This document shows positions 24,763 through 35,108 of a stretch of 47,393 nucleotides of DNA, one piece after another. Positions within the stretch are counted from its first letter, which is position 1; each line of letters starts with the position of its first letter. A program made the translations under genes and the position numbers. The DNA lies in NCBI GenBank assembly GCA_015232405.1, contig JADFZS010000026.1, forward strand, positions 51-47,443, written 5' to 3'. Below the pieces are notes generated by a model. The model was not told the DNA's origin. It did not search any database and saw nothing but the letters and a program-made list of their open reading frames with translations. Source of the DNA: Magnetococcales bacterium (GTDB lineage: Bacteria > Pseudomonadota > Magnetococcia > Magnetococcales > JADFYX01).

Positions 24763-27700
24763 ATGTTGTATCACTGGGTGAAAAGTGCTTTTGGCAAAAC
24801 AGGTCTTGCAACTGTATTGATTGCTCTGATGCTTATTCCTGCGATTGTGGTCGCTGGATCTTCTGCTCCTAAAAAGATAAATACAAGTTTTAAACAGACT
24901 CTAAATAAGGCGTTGGCTGGTAACCTTGAGGCACAAAATCTTGTGGGAACCATGCTTGTTGTCGGACATGAGACAAGAAAAGATCCCAAGGCTGCTGCAA
25001 CATGGTTTGAGCTGACATCTGCTCGTGGTTCAGCTGAGGGGCAGCTCAATCTAGGTATGCTCTATCTTTTGGGTGATGGTGTAAAAGAGGATACCAAAAA
25101 GGCGGTAAGGTTGATAAAATCCGCTGCCCAAAAGGGCCACTCAAAAGCGCAAAATTTAGTTGGCTATTTTTATGAGCAGGGAATAGGGGTCAAGGCCAAC
25201 CAAAATGAAGCTGTTAAGTGGTATGAGATGGCTTCTATCAGTGGCAATGTTGAGGCAAAAAATAATTTAATCCGTTTAGGTCTGCAAGTTCCACTTACCA
25301 AAATTACCCCAACAAAAAAACCCCAGCAAAAACCTGAGCCGCCAAAAAAGAGAAAGGTGCTACCAGATAGTGGCTTGGTTGCCAAACAAGCCCCAGCAGC
25401 CAGACCTCCTATGGCTCCCCCTCCTTTTGATGAGAACAGGCCCCCAATGGCTCCACCCCAGTCCAGCGAGGCCATTCCCCCTTTATTGGCAGCTCCACAG
25501 TTTAATGAGAACAGACCTCCTGTGGCTCCACCACAGTTCAATGAGAACAGGCCACCAATGGCCCCACAGCAGTTTAGTGAGAACAGGCCCCCTGTTGCTC
25601 AGCCGCAGTTCAATGAGAACAGGCCGCCAATGGCTCCCCCTCAGTTTAATGAGAACAGGCCGCCAATGGCTCCGCCGCAGGTTGCTGGTGCACCTAGCGG
25701 ACCCAATGCCCCAACAAATGCTCCAGGGCATAAGGTAGCCACCCCTGATGATAAACGCAAAGCCAGGGATGTAATTGGTACTGCCATTGCGGTTCATGCC
25801 AAAACCCCAGTTGATATGGCAGCAACAGCTGGCTGGCTTTATGCCGCTGCCCAAAAGGGAGATAGCAAAAGCCAGGTAGAGCTTGGAATGATGTATCTGG
25901 TTGGTCTTGGAGTAAAAGAGAGCCCAAGTAAAGCAGCTCACTATTTTAATCTGGCTGCCCAAGAGGATAATCCTGAGGCTCAAAGACTTCTTGCTCAACT
26001 ATATCAAATCGGATCAGGAGTTAAAAAAGACCCGGCAAAGGCCCTTATGTGGCATATGCTGGCAGATGGTTTTGATGTTAATAAAGCTCAACCAGAACAT
26101 AAGCTTTTACTCTCAACCCTTAATCCAGAACAGATAAACCAGGCCAATTCAGAGGCACAGCAGTTTCGGGCAAAAAGGGTGGCAAAATTAAAGGCCATAG
26201 CCGCTGCCCAAGCCAAAGCAAGAGCAGAGGCTATCCGTATTGAGCAGGAGAAGCAGGCTGCTGCAATAACTTTGGCGGAGTTAAAAAAAGCCGAGGCAAT
26301 ACGTTTGGCTCAAGAGAAAAAAGCTGCCGCTATTCGTCTGGCAGAGGCCAGAAGGCTTGAAGCTATTCGTCTTGCCGAAGAGATAAAAGCAGAAGCGCGA
26401 CGTCAGGAACAATATAAAAAAGAGGCTGCAATTCGTCTGGCAAAAATAAGAGAAGAGAAAATACGTAAGATGGCTGCTGCCAAACGGGCCAGAGAAGAGC
26501 AAATACGTAAGATGGCTGCTGCCAAACGGGCCAGAGAAGAGCAAATACTTGCTAAAATTGAAGCAAGGGAAGAGGCGTACGCCAAATTTTTAGCTGAAAC
26601 CGAGGCCAAAGTTCAAAAAAGGGCAGAAGAAAAAGCAGCTGAGATGCGTCGTAAAGCTGCCCAAAGAGCAAAACAAGCTCAACAAAAAATAGAAGCACGT
26701 AAAAAAATGGAGGCCGATTATCGTGCTAAAGTAAAAGCTGAGATACTTCGCAAACAAGAGGAAGAAGCAGCCAAAATTCGTCTTAAAGCCGAAGAAAAAG
26801 CCAAAAAAGAGGCTGAATTTCGTCGTGTAGCAGAAGAGAAAGCCAAAAAAGCTGCTGCAATTCTCGCAGCAAGACAGAAACGCGCCCAAGAGCTAAAAGC
26901 ATTACAAGATGCTAAAATTGCAAAGTTGGAAGCAGAAGAGGATGCTGCCAAAGAGGCGCAAAAAATGGCCTTGGAAGAGGCTGAACAGATGGCCCAACTT
27001 GCCAGATTAAGAGCCAAAGCAGATGTTGGATTAAAGGCTGAGAGTGATAAACTAAATGAGCCACAATTAATAACGCAAGCTGATGATCAAGAAACCCCAG
27101 TAGATAAACCGCAAACAGTAGCAGAGACAAAAGAGAGTCAAGCACCAAATTTAACTGCTGCCCAAGAGGCTGAGTTAACAGCACAGGGTAGTGATTCCCA
27201 CCCCCCTGGTGAAGTGGACGAAAAGATCTATGAGATGGATGAGGATCAAGATACAAGAGCAAAACAGGTTCTTGCCATCCTTGAGGCCCAATCTGTTGCT
27301 GATATAGCTCTGCGTTCTAAAGAGGAAGAGAAGGCCATAAAAGAGGCGGAGAAAAAAGCTGCTCAAATTCGCAAACAAGCCAAGCAAAAGGCAGCTTTAG
27401 AGCGACAAGCTCAAGAAAAAAACAGAAGAGAAGCTGAGATTTTAGCCATAATTGAGGCAGAGGCCAACCGTGTAGCCGAAGAAAAAGCCGCCAGAGTTCG
27501 TAAGTTGGGTGAGGAAAAGCTGGCAAGAGAGAAAAAAATACTTGCTGCCATTGAAGCACGGGAGGAGTTAGCAGCCAAAAAATGGCATAAGGCCGATAGA
27601 GATGCCCAGAAGTGGGCCAATGCTGAAATGCGTAGACGGGAAAAAATCTTGGCTGAAATTGAAGCAAGAGAGATATTTGCAGCCAACGCATGGGAGAAGG

Positions 27701-29412
27701 ACTCTGTAAACTATCCAGAGCCTGGAGATGAAAACTATCAAAATATTGCAGAAAGGCGTAGCCGTACCATCAAATTGCAACAGCAAAGGCCCATGACAAC
27801 CTATCTGCCTCGCGCCAGATCTTCTATAGTTCCAGGGAAATCCTCTGCAAATGGTCCTATAGCTAAAACCACCCATATACCACGGGCAAAAGTTAAATAT
27901 TGGCCCAGAGCAAAAACAACGAGCATCCCAAAAGTTCGAGCCAAGACAAAATTTTTGGATGCTGCCATAGCCAGGTCCAACAGCTCCATGGCTAAAATTA
28001 CTCCCGAAATTATGAATGTTTATGGGGGAAAAAGGGTTACAGCAAAGTCGCAAGATGGTAAGGGCAGAAAAGGCTATGTCTTTGATAACTCAAACGGGGT
28101 AGGGGCTTGGGTAGTTCCTCCAGGTTCTAGGTTCAACTCACTGCCTGATATAAATAAACTATCGGCACTACCCAATGGTAGACCTCCTACACCCCTAAAA
28201 AGACGTGGACCTCTGCTGCATCCACCAAAATTTCCAGAAGTAACAACCAGTGATGTCAAGCGTGCATCAGTGGTAGCTGGGTTGGGTAAAACAGCATTAA
28301 AACAGAATAATTTTGTCGATGCTTTGGCCCACTACAGAATCGCCTATAAGATTGACCCCACCAATCTTGACCATATCCACAACGCTGCCTCTCTGACTTT
28401 GGCAGCCAAAGAGGGGGATCAGGCTCTACCACTTTTCCGCCAAGCGGCCCGTTTGGCAGCGGTAGCAGGAAAAAGTGCAGATGCAGCTCTCTATAACTAT
28501 CAGATAAGCCAGATTTTAGCCCGTGAGCCGGATTGGATAGATAAAAAATTGGTTGAAGTTGGTGCCATCACCCAGAATAAATCCAAGGTGGTAGGTGAAC
28601 TTTCAAATCTGTTGGAGTTAGCAATAAGCCATGCCGAAGCTGGTAGATTGCCCCAAGGTATAAATTTTGGCAGACAAGCCCTGGTTATGGCACAAAAAAA
28701 CCTCGGCAAAAGCCATGCGGTATCCATTATGGCTGAGAGACAGCTAGGAGAGATATATCAACAGCAGGGTGATATAGCAGGTGCAAAGAGCCTTTTTAAT
28801 CAGGCCATTGAACATGCCACGGTCTCTTTAGGTAAAAATCATCCTGAAACCTTGACCATATACACTCTTTTGGCAAACCTCCACGAACAGCAGATGGAGC
28901 TGGAAGAGACAGCCGAAATATTGAGCATGGTACAAAAAGGTTACAATGAGAGCCTGGGTAAAAACCACCCAATTACTCTAAGCAATAACCTAGCATTGGC
29001 GAGAATTTATCAAAATCTTGGTAAATCCGAAAAGGGAGAGTCCATACTCAGAGATAGCTGTCTTGCTTACGAAAAGACCTTTGGCTTTCAACACTCCGAC
29101 ACAGGTGAATGTTTGGTACAATATGCAACTACCGCCTTTGCCAAAGGTGAATTTCACGTTGCCATTGCCAACTACAAACAGGCCACGCAGATATTAAGCG
29201 GCTCCCTTTCCGAAGGAAGCCCAGCACTACTAGAGAGTCAGGCCGGATTAGCCAAGGCATACCACAAACAGGGCAAAATCAAAGAGGCCCGAATGATAAT
29301 TGCCAACGTAATCCGCCTAGGCGAAGCAAAACCCAAAGACAACGCCAAACTACTAGACGAAGCCCACCTAACCCAAGCCCGTCTGCTTATGGAAGCTGGT
29401 AAGTCTAAGTAG
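24763..29412 (+). CDS. Giant secreted Sel1 / Pro-rich / coiled-coil / TPR protein
   Basis: 1549 residues. Sec signal peptide at 1–35 (core TVLIALMLIPAIVVA). Sel1-like repeats about 53–173 (AQNLVGYFYEQGIGV). Pro-rich region about 186–326 with 12-residue units FNENRPPMAPPQ. More Sel1 repeats about 350–438 (GMMYLVGLGVKESPSKA). Ala/Glu/Lys/Arg helix about 463–746, acidic linker, second helix about 830–986. Basic segment with IPRAK-like units about 1010–1066. Kinesin-light-chain-type TPRs about 1167–1546. No catalytic motif seen. Likely an envelope scaffold: the helix could span tens of nanometres, TolA-like. The combination is not one I recognise. Confidence 0.85.
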   Translation: MLYHWVKSAFGKTGLATVLIALMLIPAIVVAGSSAPKKINTSFKQTLNKALAGNLEAQNLVGTMLVVGHETRKDPKAAATWFELTSARGSAEGQLNLGMLYLLGDGVKEDTKKAVRLIKSAAQKGHSKAQNLVGYFYEQGIGVKANQNEAVKWYEMASISGNVEAKNNLIRLGLQVPLTKITPTKKPQQKPEPPKKRKVLPDSGLVAKQAPAARPPMAPPPFDENRPPMAPPQSSEAIPPLLAAPQFNENRPPVAPPQFNENRPPMAPQQFSENRPPVAQPQFNENRPPMAPPQFNENRPPMAPPQVAGAPSGPNAPTNAPGHKVATPDDKRKARDVIGTAIAVHAKTPVDMAATAGWLYAAAQKGDSKSQVELGMMYLVGLGVKESPSKAAHYFNLAAQEDNPEAQRLLAQLYQIGSGVKKDPAKALMWHMLADGFDVNKAQPEHKLLLSTLNPEQINQANSEAQQFRAKRVAKLKAIAAAQAKARAEAIRIEQEKQAAAITLAELKKAEAIRLAQEKKAAAIRLAEARRLEAIRLAEEIKAEARRQEQYKKEAAIRLAKIREEKIRKMAAAKRAREEQIRKMAAAKRAREEQILAKIEAREEAYAKFLAETEAKVQKRAEEKAAEMRRKAAQRAKQAQQKIEARKKMEADYRAKVKAEILRKQEEEAAKIRLKAEEKAKKEAEFRRVAEEKAKKAAAILAARQKRAQELKALQDAKIAKLEAEEDAAKEAQKMALEEAEQMAQLARLRAKADVGLKAESDKLNEPQLITQADDQETPVDKPQTVAETKESQAPNLTAAQEAELTAQGSDSHPPGEVDEKIYEMDEDQDTRAKQVLAILEAQSVADIALRSKEEEKAIKEAEKKAAQIRKQAKQKAALERQAQEKNRREAEILAIIEAEANRVAEEKAARVRKLGEEKLAREKKILAAIEAREELAAKKWHKADRDAQKWANAEMRRREKILAEIEAREIFAANAWEKDSVNYPEPGDENYQNIAERRSRTIKLQQQRPMTTYLPRARSSIVPGKSSANGPIAKTTHIPRAKVKYWPRAKTTSIPKVRAKTKFLDAAIARSNSSMAKITPEIMNVYGGKRVTAKSQDGKGRKGYVFDNSNGVGAWVVPPGSRFNSLPDINKLSALPNGRPPTPLKRRGPLLHPPKFPEVTTSDVKRASVVAGLGKTALKQNNFVDALAHYRIAYKIDPTNLDHIHNAASLTLAAKEGDQALPLFRQAARLAAVAGKSADAALYNYQISQILAREPDWIDKKLVEVGAITQNKSKVVGELSNLLELAISHAEAGRLPQGINFGRQALVMAQKNLGKSHAVSIMAERQLGEIYQQQGDIAGAKSLFNQAIEHATVSLGKNHPETLTIYTLLANLHEQQMELEETAEILSMVQKGYNESLGKNHPITLSNNLALARIYQNLGKSEKGESILRDSCLAYEKTFGFQHSDTGECLVQYATTAFAKGEFHVAIANYKQATQILSGSLSEGSPALLESQAGLAKAYHKQGKIKEARMIIANVIRLGEAKPKDNAKLLDEAHLTQARLLMEAGKSK
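25489..25680 (+). repeat. 36-bp in-frame minisatellite (ENRPP repeats)
   Basis: About five consecutive 36-base units, each encoding 12 residues of the type QFNENRPPMAPP, with small substitutions (Val for Met, Ser for Asn, Gln for Pro). Degenerate units extend upstream to about 25429. Confidence 0.9.
26461..26544 (+). repeat. Perfect 42-bp tandem duplication in the coiled coil
   Basis: 26461–26502 and 26503–26544 are identical and encode IRKMAAAKRAREEQ twice. The lack of any difference suggests a recent duplication. Confidence 0.95.
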
Positions 29413-29549
29413 GTCATAAGCTAGTACATAGTGTCACATATTTTAAATATGGCTAAAAAATGTGGATGGTTCAAATATATTGGCAGTTGCAATCAAGCTT
29501 GGTTGTTATTTTACACACAATAATTTTCAGTTTAAACAAATTAACAAAT

Positions 29550-30065
29550 CTACTCTTTTATACTTGTAATAACCGCAACCAACGCCTCAGATAGACTTTG
29601 TAAAGCTTCGGTTTGGGCGCTTATTCTGGCTGTTTGGGTTGTGGCGCTGGCTCTTAGTTCGTAGTAGGTTGTGCTGCCTTTTACTGTTGGATAGTTGGGG
29701 GCTTTGGTAAAACCTTTTAGGATTGGTTTTGCTGTTATTGTTATCCGGTATTGATCGGCGCGACCATCCTCATCCTCTAAAATCAGGGTTCTGTCAGGTG
29801 GGTTGAGATCTATAATTAGGGTGCTGCTCTTACTGTTGTCGCTGCTTTTGTCCGACATGCCCAGCCTGTTGGCTAGCTTTATTTGTAATTTTTTTGCTAA
29901 TACTGGATACTGTTTTTTACCCTCGCCACTGATTTTTAAAGTTGTGCCCTGCCATATCGCAGCATGTTTTTGTGGATCTCCCGGAAAACGATAACCACAA
30001 CCATTGATAAAAAATGTCGTTGCAATTAGCAGGGTGGCAATCCATATGTGCCTGAATATTTTCAT
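29550..30065 (-). CDS. lptE: LPS-assembly lipoprotein LptE
   Basis: 171 residues. Lipoprotein signal ATLLIATTFFINGC with the Cys about residue 23, followed by GYRFPGD, the usual LptE start after the lipid anchor. Then an alternating beta/alpha fold (TLIIDLNPPDRTLIL, QYRITITAKPILKG). LptE plugs LptD in the outer membrane. Its place downstream of leuS on the same strand is the conserved leuS-lptE order; holA, which often follows, is not here. Confidence 0.88.
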   Translation of the reverse strand: MKIFRHIWIATLLIATTFFINGCGYRFPGDPQKHAAIWQGTTLKISGEGKKQYPVLAKKLQIKLANRLGMSDKSSDNSKSSTLIIDLNPPDRTLILEDEDGRADQYRITITAKPILKGFTKAPNYPTVKGSTTYYELRASATTQTARISAQTEALQSLSEALVAVITSIKE

Positions 30066-30187
30066 TTTTTTAATCCAGATTAATTAACTACAATTTTTTT
30101 TGTTAGCTTAAAAATTTGCAATAGTAAGACAATGGGTGGGTTTGTAGACCTTAAACCTTGTTATTTAAAAATTTAAAGGATAAAAAG

Positions 30188-30304
30188 CAAAACCTTGGGT
30201 GGCCTTGCAGGCCCCCAAACCCCCACGCTTTTTTAATTTAAAGGCTTAAAGGCAAAACCTTGGGCGCTGCCCAAACCCGCGAGGGAGATAATCTCCCTCG
30301 ACCC
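30188..30304 (+). repeat. ~117-bp dispersed repeat, copy 1
   Basis: Matches 37233–37348 in the same orientation with about five substitutions and one single-base indel. Contains three palindromes: GGCCT-TGC-AGGCC (30201–30213), TTGGGC-GCT-GCCCAA (30260–30274), and a perfect 9-bp stem CGAGGGAGA / TCTCCCTCG around TAA (30280–30300). Lies between leuS and lptE, within their transcript if they are co-transcribed. No coding capacity. Confidence 0.9.
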
Positions 30305-30339
30305 ATGATAGTTTACTCTATTATTTACATTTACAGTAT

Positions 30340-32970
30340 TTAATTCGCCACAATGTTTACCAGCTTGCCCGGTATTACAATCACTTTTCTAACAGTTACT
30401 TTAGCTAGGTTGGCGACAATTTTTTCATCAGCTAAAGCAGCTTTTTCTAGCTCTTCTTTTGAAATATCAGCTGGTGTTATCAGACGGGAACGAAGTTTGC
30501 CGTTTATCTGCACTACAATGGTAATCTCATCTTTAACCAACGCCTTCGGATCTACCTTGGGCCATCTTGCCTTCCCTAAATGACCTTCCTGACCCAACAT
30601 CTGCCATAACTCTTCTGTTATATGCGGCGTGTAGGGGTTAAGGAGAATTACTGCAACGTGGGCCAACTCCATCAAAACACTCCCAGCCTCAGGATCGTCA
30701 GTTACCTCTCCAGCAGACAATATCTTACCACCAGCATTTGTCATCTCCATAACCGCCGATATTCCAGTATTATACTGCTGGCGTTCCATATCACGGGTAA
30801 CACGCTCTATTGTTTCGTGTACTTTACCCCTTAGCTTTTTCAAGGCGCTGTTTTTTGGTGTTGTGGTTATGGGTTTTGCCCCTTGATAACGATCTTGGAT
30901 ATCAACAAGCAAACGCCACAAACGATTTAAAAACCGCCACGCACCATCAACACCAGACTCGTTCCACTCAAGATCCTGATCCGGTGGTGCCGCAAAAAGC
31001 ATGAAAAGTCTAGCAGTATCCGCTCCATACCCAGCAATTAGATCGTTGGGATCAACCACATTGTTTTTACTCTTGGACATCTTTTCGTTACGTCCAACAG
31101 TTACATCTTTTTCACACTTAACACATCTATATTTGCCTTTGCTTTCATCTGCCTCGTTGGGATAGAGCCAACCATGCTCAGGGCAATTTAGAGTGTCTTT
31201 ACGTACCATGCCCTGGGTTAACAGGTTTATAAACGGCTCGTCACAATCCACCTCGCCAATATCCCGAAGAGCTTTATGGAAAAACCGGGCATAAAGAAGA
31301 TGCAATACCGCATGCTCAATACCCCCAACATATTGATCCACCGGCATCCAGTGGTTCACCTCTTGGGTGTTCAAAGGTGCGTTTTGCTCGTCAGGGGAAC
31401 AATAACGCAAGAAATACCACGACGACTCCATAAAGGTGTCCATGGTATCGGTCTCACGCTGGGCGGCATCACCACATTTGGGACATGTACACTCTTTCCA
31501 TGTGGGGTGGGTTACCAAGGGATTTTCTGCCCCGGTCAACTCCACATCTTTCGGCAGGGGTATTGGTAGCTGCTCAACTGGCACTGGAACCACACCACAC
31601 TTTTTACAGTTGATCATGGGTATGGGGTTGCCCCAGTAGCGTTGCCGAGATATCCCCCAATCACGCAAACGATAGTTGATGGTTGCCCTGCCAATCCCCT
31701 TTTTATCAAAGGCCTGGGCAATTGTCTGTTTGGCGGTTTCATTATCCAGATTGTCAAACTCAGCTGAATTTAGCAGCTTGCCCGGTCCCACATAAGCCTC
31801 AGTCATGGTCTGGCTATCCAATAGCTCCCCATCGCCCTGAATGACTACCCTGATGGGTATGTCATAAGCCTTGGCAAACTCAAAATCCCGTTGATCATGG
31901 GCCGGAACCGCCATAACCGCACCTGTGCCGTAACTCATCAAAACAAAGTTGGCGATAAAAACCGGAATCTCCTCACCAGTAAAAGGGTGGATGGCTTTTA
32001 GCCCGGTATCAAAACCCTTTTTCTCCAACTTTTCCAGAGCCTCTTCACTGGTTCCCGTAGACTGGCAACTATGGATGAACTCTTGGGCTTTCGGGTTGTA
32101 TTTAGCAGTTAGTTTGGCAAGTGGATGTTCAGCCGCCACCGAGCAGAAGGTAACACCCATAATGGTGTCAGGACGGGTGGTATAGACATCCATTGTGCTA
32201 TCTTCTGGGGTTGGTTCTTGACCAAACACCTCTTTATGGCCTTTGATCTTAAAAGCAAACTCAACACCATGGCTTTTACCAATCCAGTTGGTCTGCATGG
32301 TTTTGACCGTCTCCGGCCAGCCCGGTAGTTTCTCCAGACCCTCTAAAAGCTCGTCTGCATATTGGGTGATTTTAAAAAACCACTGGGATAGCTCCTTACG
32401 CTCCACCGCAGCACCACTGCGCCACCCTTTTCCGTCAATTACCTGCTCATTTGCCAAAACCGTATTATCAACCGGGTCCCAATTAACCAGCGCCTTTTTG
32501 CGATAGACAAGATTTTTTTCATAGAGCTTTAAAAATAGATCCTGCTCCCAATGGGCATAGTCAGGATCGCAGGTGGCAAATTCTCTTTTCCAATCATATG
32601 ACAAACCCATGGATTTTAGCTCAATACGCATGGCATCAATATTGTCATAGGTCCATTTTGCCGGGTGGGATTTTTTCTGGATGGCGGCGTTCTCAGCCGG
32701 CATACCAAAGGCATCCCAGCCGATGGGATTTAAAACATTTCTATTTTGCAGCCTTTGATAACGGGCAATAAGATCGCCAATGGCATAGTTACGAACATGG
32801 CCCATATGGATTCTACCAGAGGGGTAGGGGAACATGACCAACACATAATATTTTTCTTGATCAGGTGATGGGGTCGCCCTGAAAATCTGCTCTTTATCCC
32901 AAAATTCCTGCCATTTCGTCTCTACCAGTTGTGGGTTGTATCTTGAGAGTTGATTGTCTGATTCGCTCAT
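30340..32970 (-). CDS. leuS: Leucine--tRNA ligase
   Basis: 876 residues from ATG 32970; a TTG at 32997 would add nine residues without similarity. Class I synthetase: HIGH-type motif as [16 protein letters not shown] (about residue 60), CP1 editing domain with [12 protein letters not shown], catalytic loop EKMSKSKNN (about 628), and the C-terminal domain ending [13 protein letters not shown]. Two Cys pairs (CKKCG and CTCPKCG) and a further CPEHG…CVKCE set suggest zinc-binding insertions. Upstream of lptE, which it probably drives. Confidence 0.97.
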   Translation of the reverse strand: MSESDNQLSRYNPQLVETKWQEFWDKEQIFRATPSPDQEKYYVLVMFPYPSGRIHMGHVRNYAIGDLIARYQRLQNRNVLNPIGWDAFGMPAENAAIQKKSHPAKWTYDNIDAMRIELKSMGLSYDWKREFATCDPDYAHWEQDLFLKLYEKNLVYRKKALVNWDPVDNTVLANEQVIDGKGWRSGAAVERKELSQWFFKITQYADELLEGLEKLPGWPETVKTMQTNWIGKSHGVEFAFKIKGHKEVFGQEPTPEDSTMDVYTTRPDTIMGVTFCSVAAEHPLAKLTAKYNPKAQEFIHSCQSTGTSEEALEKLEKKGFDTGLKAIHPFTGEEIPVFIANFVLMSYGTGAVMAVPAHDQRDFEFAKAYDIPIRVVIQGDGELLDSQTMTEAYVGPGKLLNSAEFDNLDNETAKQTIAQAFDKKGIGRATINYRLRDWGISRQRYWGNPIPMINCKKCGVVPVPVEQLPIPLPKDVELTGAENPLVTHPTWKECTCPKCGDAAQRETDTMDTFMESSWYFLRYCSPDEQNAPLNTQEVNHWMPVDQYVGGIEHAVLHLLYARFFHKALRDIGEVDCDEPFINLLTQGMVRKDTLNCPEHGWLYPNEADESKGKYRCVKCEKDVTVGRNEKMSKSKNNVVDPNDLIAGYGADTARLFMLFAAPPDQDLEWNESGVDGAWRFLNRLWRLLVDIQDRYQGAKPITTTPKNSALKKLRGKVHETIERVTRDMERQQYNTGISAVMEMTNAGGKILSAGEVTDDPEAGSVLMELAHVAVILLNPYTPHITEELWQMLGQEGHLGKARWPKVDPKALVKDEITIVVQINGKLRSRLITPADISKEELEKAALADEKIVANLAKVTVRKVIVIPGKLVNIVAN

Positions 32971-33114
32971 GAGTTCTACGCCATTTAAATGTAACAATTA
33001 GTTTAGATAAATCTTTAACCCCCGTTTGTAGCACAGGCTGAAACCATGGGCAAACCAACAGCATTTATTTTGTGCTGCTAATATAAAAAAATCAACCAAA
33101 GCTCAGTTACTTTT

Positions 33115-33143
33115 TTGACAACATGTAAATCGGTTGTTATAGT
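33115..33143 (+). promoter_or_regulatory. Sigma-70 promoter for sdhABE
   Basis: TTGACA (33115–33120), 17 bases, TATAGT (33138–33143): perfect -35, 5 of 6 at -10, optimal spacing. Start expected near 33150, leaving a leader of about 190 bases. Confidence 0.85.
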
Positions 33144-33173
33144 CTCAATCTGTTTTTGAGAGCGGTAATTGTT

Positions 33174-33199
33174 TATTAGTATTACATAATTTACTAATA
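33174..33199 (+). promoter_or_regulatory. AT-rich palindrome downstream of the sdh promoter (possible operator)
   Basis: TATTAGTA and TACTAATA, 8-bp inverted arms separated by 10 bases, about 25 bases past the predicted start site. The spacing would suit a dimeric repressor. No known consensus recognised. Confidence 0.45.
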
Positions 33200-33340
33200 T
33201 TACCTATTTTTGTCGGACAAAGTTTTTTTTATGATTGTGTTAATATGAGTTGGGCTAACAGTCCGGTAAATATTGCACGGTTACTAGTGCTAGGATATGT
33301 GTCGATATAGTCGTCGGCAATAAATTGTTTAGGAGGAAGT

Positions 33341-35035
33341 ATGAATAGCCATGACCTGGTGATAGTCGGGGCCGGCTTGGCGGGAATGCGTGCCGCTTTA
33401 GAAGGTGTAAAGGCAGGTGTTAACGTTGCTGTTGTGAGTAAGATCCACCCCCTTCGCAGTCACTCTTGTGCTGCCCAAGGTGGAATCAATGCTGCTATCG
33501 ACCCCGAAGATAGCCGAACATCACACGCCTATGACACTGTAAAAGGGGCAGATTATATCGGTGATGAAGATGCCATCGACTTGATGTGTCAGGAGGCTCC
33601 TGAGTGTATCCTGGAGATGGATGCCTGGGGAACTCCTTTTTCCCGTCGTGAAGGTGGCCTGATTGCCCAACGGGCGTTTGGTGGGGCCAGTTTCGATAGA
33701 ACCTGCTATGCGGCTGACCGTACCGGGATGGTGCTTCTGCACACCCTGTGGGAGCAGCTGATCAAGGCCGGTGTGCATGTTTATGAAGAGTGTAGCATCT
33801 TAAAACTCTCCAAAAACTCTGACGGTCATGTCGCAGGTGTGGTTCTTTATGATATCAAATCTGGCGATGTCTACCCAGTTGGGGCCAAGGCTGTATTGAT
33901 GGCAACTGGTGGTTATGGCAGGGTCTTTATCTCCAATACCAACGCTACCACCAACACTGGTGATGGCATGGCTTTGGCTCTAAGGGCTGGAGCACCTCTG
34001 GCAGATATGGAGTTTGTCCAGTTTCACCCAACCGGGCTATTGACCTCTGGTGTTTTGGTAACAGAGGGTGCTCGTGGTGAGGGTGGTATACTCATCAACG
34101 CTGAAGGTGAGCGTTTTATGGCCAAGTATGCTCCCAATAAAAAAGAGCTGGCATCCCGTGATGTTGTCTCCCGTGCCGAGCAGACAGAGATTATTGAGGG
34201 TCGGGGCAAGAACGGCGGTATTTTTCTTGATCTTCGCCACCTTGGTGGACCAAAAATTCTTGAGCGTCTACCGCAGATCCGCCAGTTGGCAATTGATCTT
34301 GAAGGTGTTGATCCCATCGATGCCCCAATTCCAGTTCGTCCTACCATGCACTATTCCATGGGTGGCATACGTACTGATAAATATGGTGAAACACCACTTC
34401 CTGGCCTGTTTTCTGCTGGTGAAGCCGCCTGTGTATCGGTCCATGGCGCAAACCGTCTTGGTGGTAACTCCCTACTAGACACAATCGTTTTTGGTAAAGT
34501 GACTGGCAAAAGGGTATCAGAATATGTAAAAGGGGTTGATAAAACCCCAGATTTCCCAATGTCAGATGTTGAAGAGTGTAAAAGCGGTCTCAATGATCTG
34601 AAAAACCGCCCCGATTCTGGAGTTAAAGCCGTTAACCTCCACTCCACAGTTGCTACATCAATCAACCTCAACTGTGGTGTGTTCCGCAAACCAGAAGGTC
34701 TGGAGAAAATCCACACTGAGATTGAAGGTTGGCGTGCTGAGTATGAGAAGGTCAGTGTTGAAGATAAATCAAATCTCTTCAACATCGATCTCCTAAGAGC
34801 TTGGGAGTTGAACAACCAGATCGATCTGGCGGAGTGTGTTGTTAGGGGTGCTTTGGCCCGTACTGAATCACGTGGTGCTCACTCCCGTACAGACTTCACC
34901 GAACGGGATGACGAAAACTGGCGTAAACATACTCTGACAACCTGGAACGATAGCAGCAATAGGGTTGATATCTCTTACGGTGAGGTTCGCACCGTCGGCA
35001 ATCCAGAGTATGCACCAAAAGTTCGGACTTATTGA
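33341..35035 (+). CDS. sdhA: Succinate dehydrogenase/fumarate reductase flavoprotein subunit
   Basis: 564 residues. FAD-binding start [18 protein letters not shown], the covalent-FAD His in [40 protein letters not shown] and [15 protein letters not shown]. No Tat or Sec signal, so it faces the cytoplasm, unlike the exported Campylobacter/Wolinella MfrA of similar subunit type. AGGAGG precedes the ATG. First gene of the three-gene sdh unit. Confidence 0.95.
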   Translation: MNSHDLVIVGAGLAGMRAALEGVKAGVNVAVVSKIHPLRSHSCAAQGGINAAIDPEDSRTSHAYDTVKGADYIGDEDAIDLMCQEAPECILEMDAWGTPFSRREGGLIAQRAFGGASFDRTCYAADRTGMVLLHTLWEQLIKAGVHVYEECSILKLSKNSDGHVAGVVLYDIKSGDVYPVGAKAVLMATGGYGRVFISNTNATTNTGDGMALALRAGAPLADMEFVQFHPTGLLTSGVLVTEGARGEGGILINAEGERFMAKYAPNKKELASRDVVSRAEQTEIIEGRGKNGGIFLDLRHLGGPKILERLPQIRQLAIDLEGVDPIDAPIPVRPTMHYSMGGIRTDKYGETPLPGLFSAGEAACVSVHGANRLGGNSLLDTIVFGKVTGKRVSEYVKGVDKTPDFPMSDVEECKSGLNDLKNRPDSGVKAVNLHSTVATSINLNCGVFRKPEGLEKIHTEIEGWRAEYEKVSVEDKSNLFNIDLLRAWELNNQIDLAECVVRGALARTESRGAHSRTDFTERDDENWRKHTLTTWNDSSNRVDISYGEVRTVGNPEYAPKVRTY

Positions 35036-35052
35036 TTAGGCTTCTTTAGAGG

Positions 35053-35080
35053 CGGTGCTGGCAGAGGTAAACCAGCACCG
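35053..35080 (+). other. Intercistronic hairpin between sdhA and sdhB
   Basis: Perfect 9-bp stem CGGTGCTGG / CCAGCACCG with a 10-base loop (CAGAGGTAAA), no T-run after it. May set mRNA stability or subunit ratio. Confidence 0.75.
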
Positions 35081-35108
35081 TTATCACTGTTCCATTATGG
35101 AGTTGGAC

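Larger units (their letters stand above)
32971..33340. other. Divergent regulatory region between leuS and sdhA
   Basis: 370 bases with no gene. It contains a near-consensus sigma-70 promoter and an AT-rich palindrome facing sdhA (listed separately), plus AGGAGG just before the sdhA ATG. No clear promoter for leuS was picked out. Confidence 0.7.

Noticed and set aside
25429..25680. CRISPR-like array of ~36-base repeats
   Set aside because: The units are contiguous without spacers, in frame, and encode ENRPP repeats within a long protein; no cas genes are near.
25483..25998. Minus-strand frame of 171 codons opposite the giant gene
   Set aside because: Composition follows the complement of the Pro-rich repeat; no start signal; lies within a better supported gene. 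The same holds for 27568–28053.
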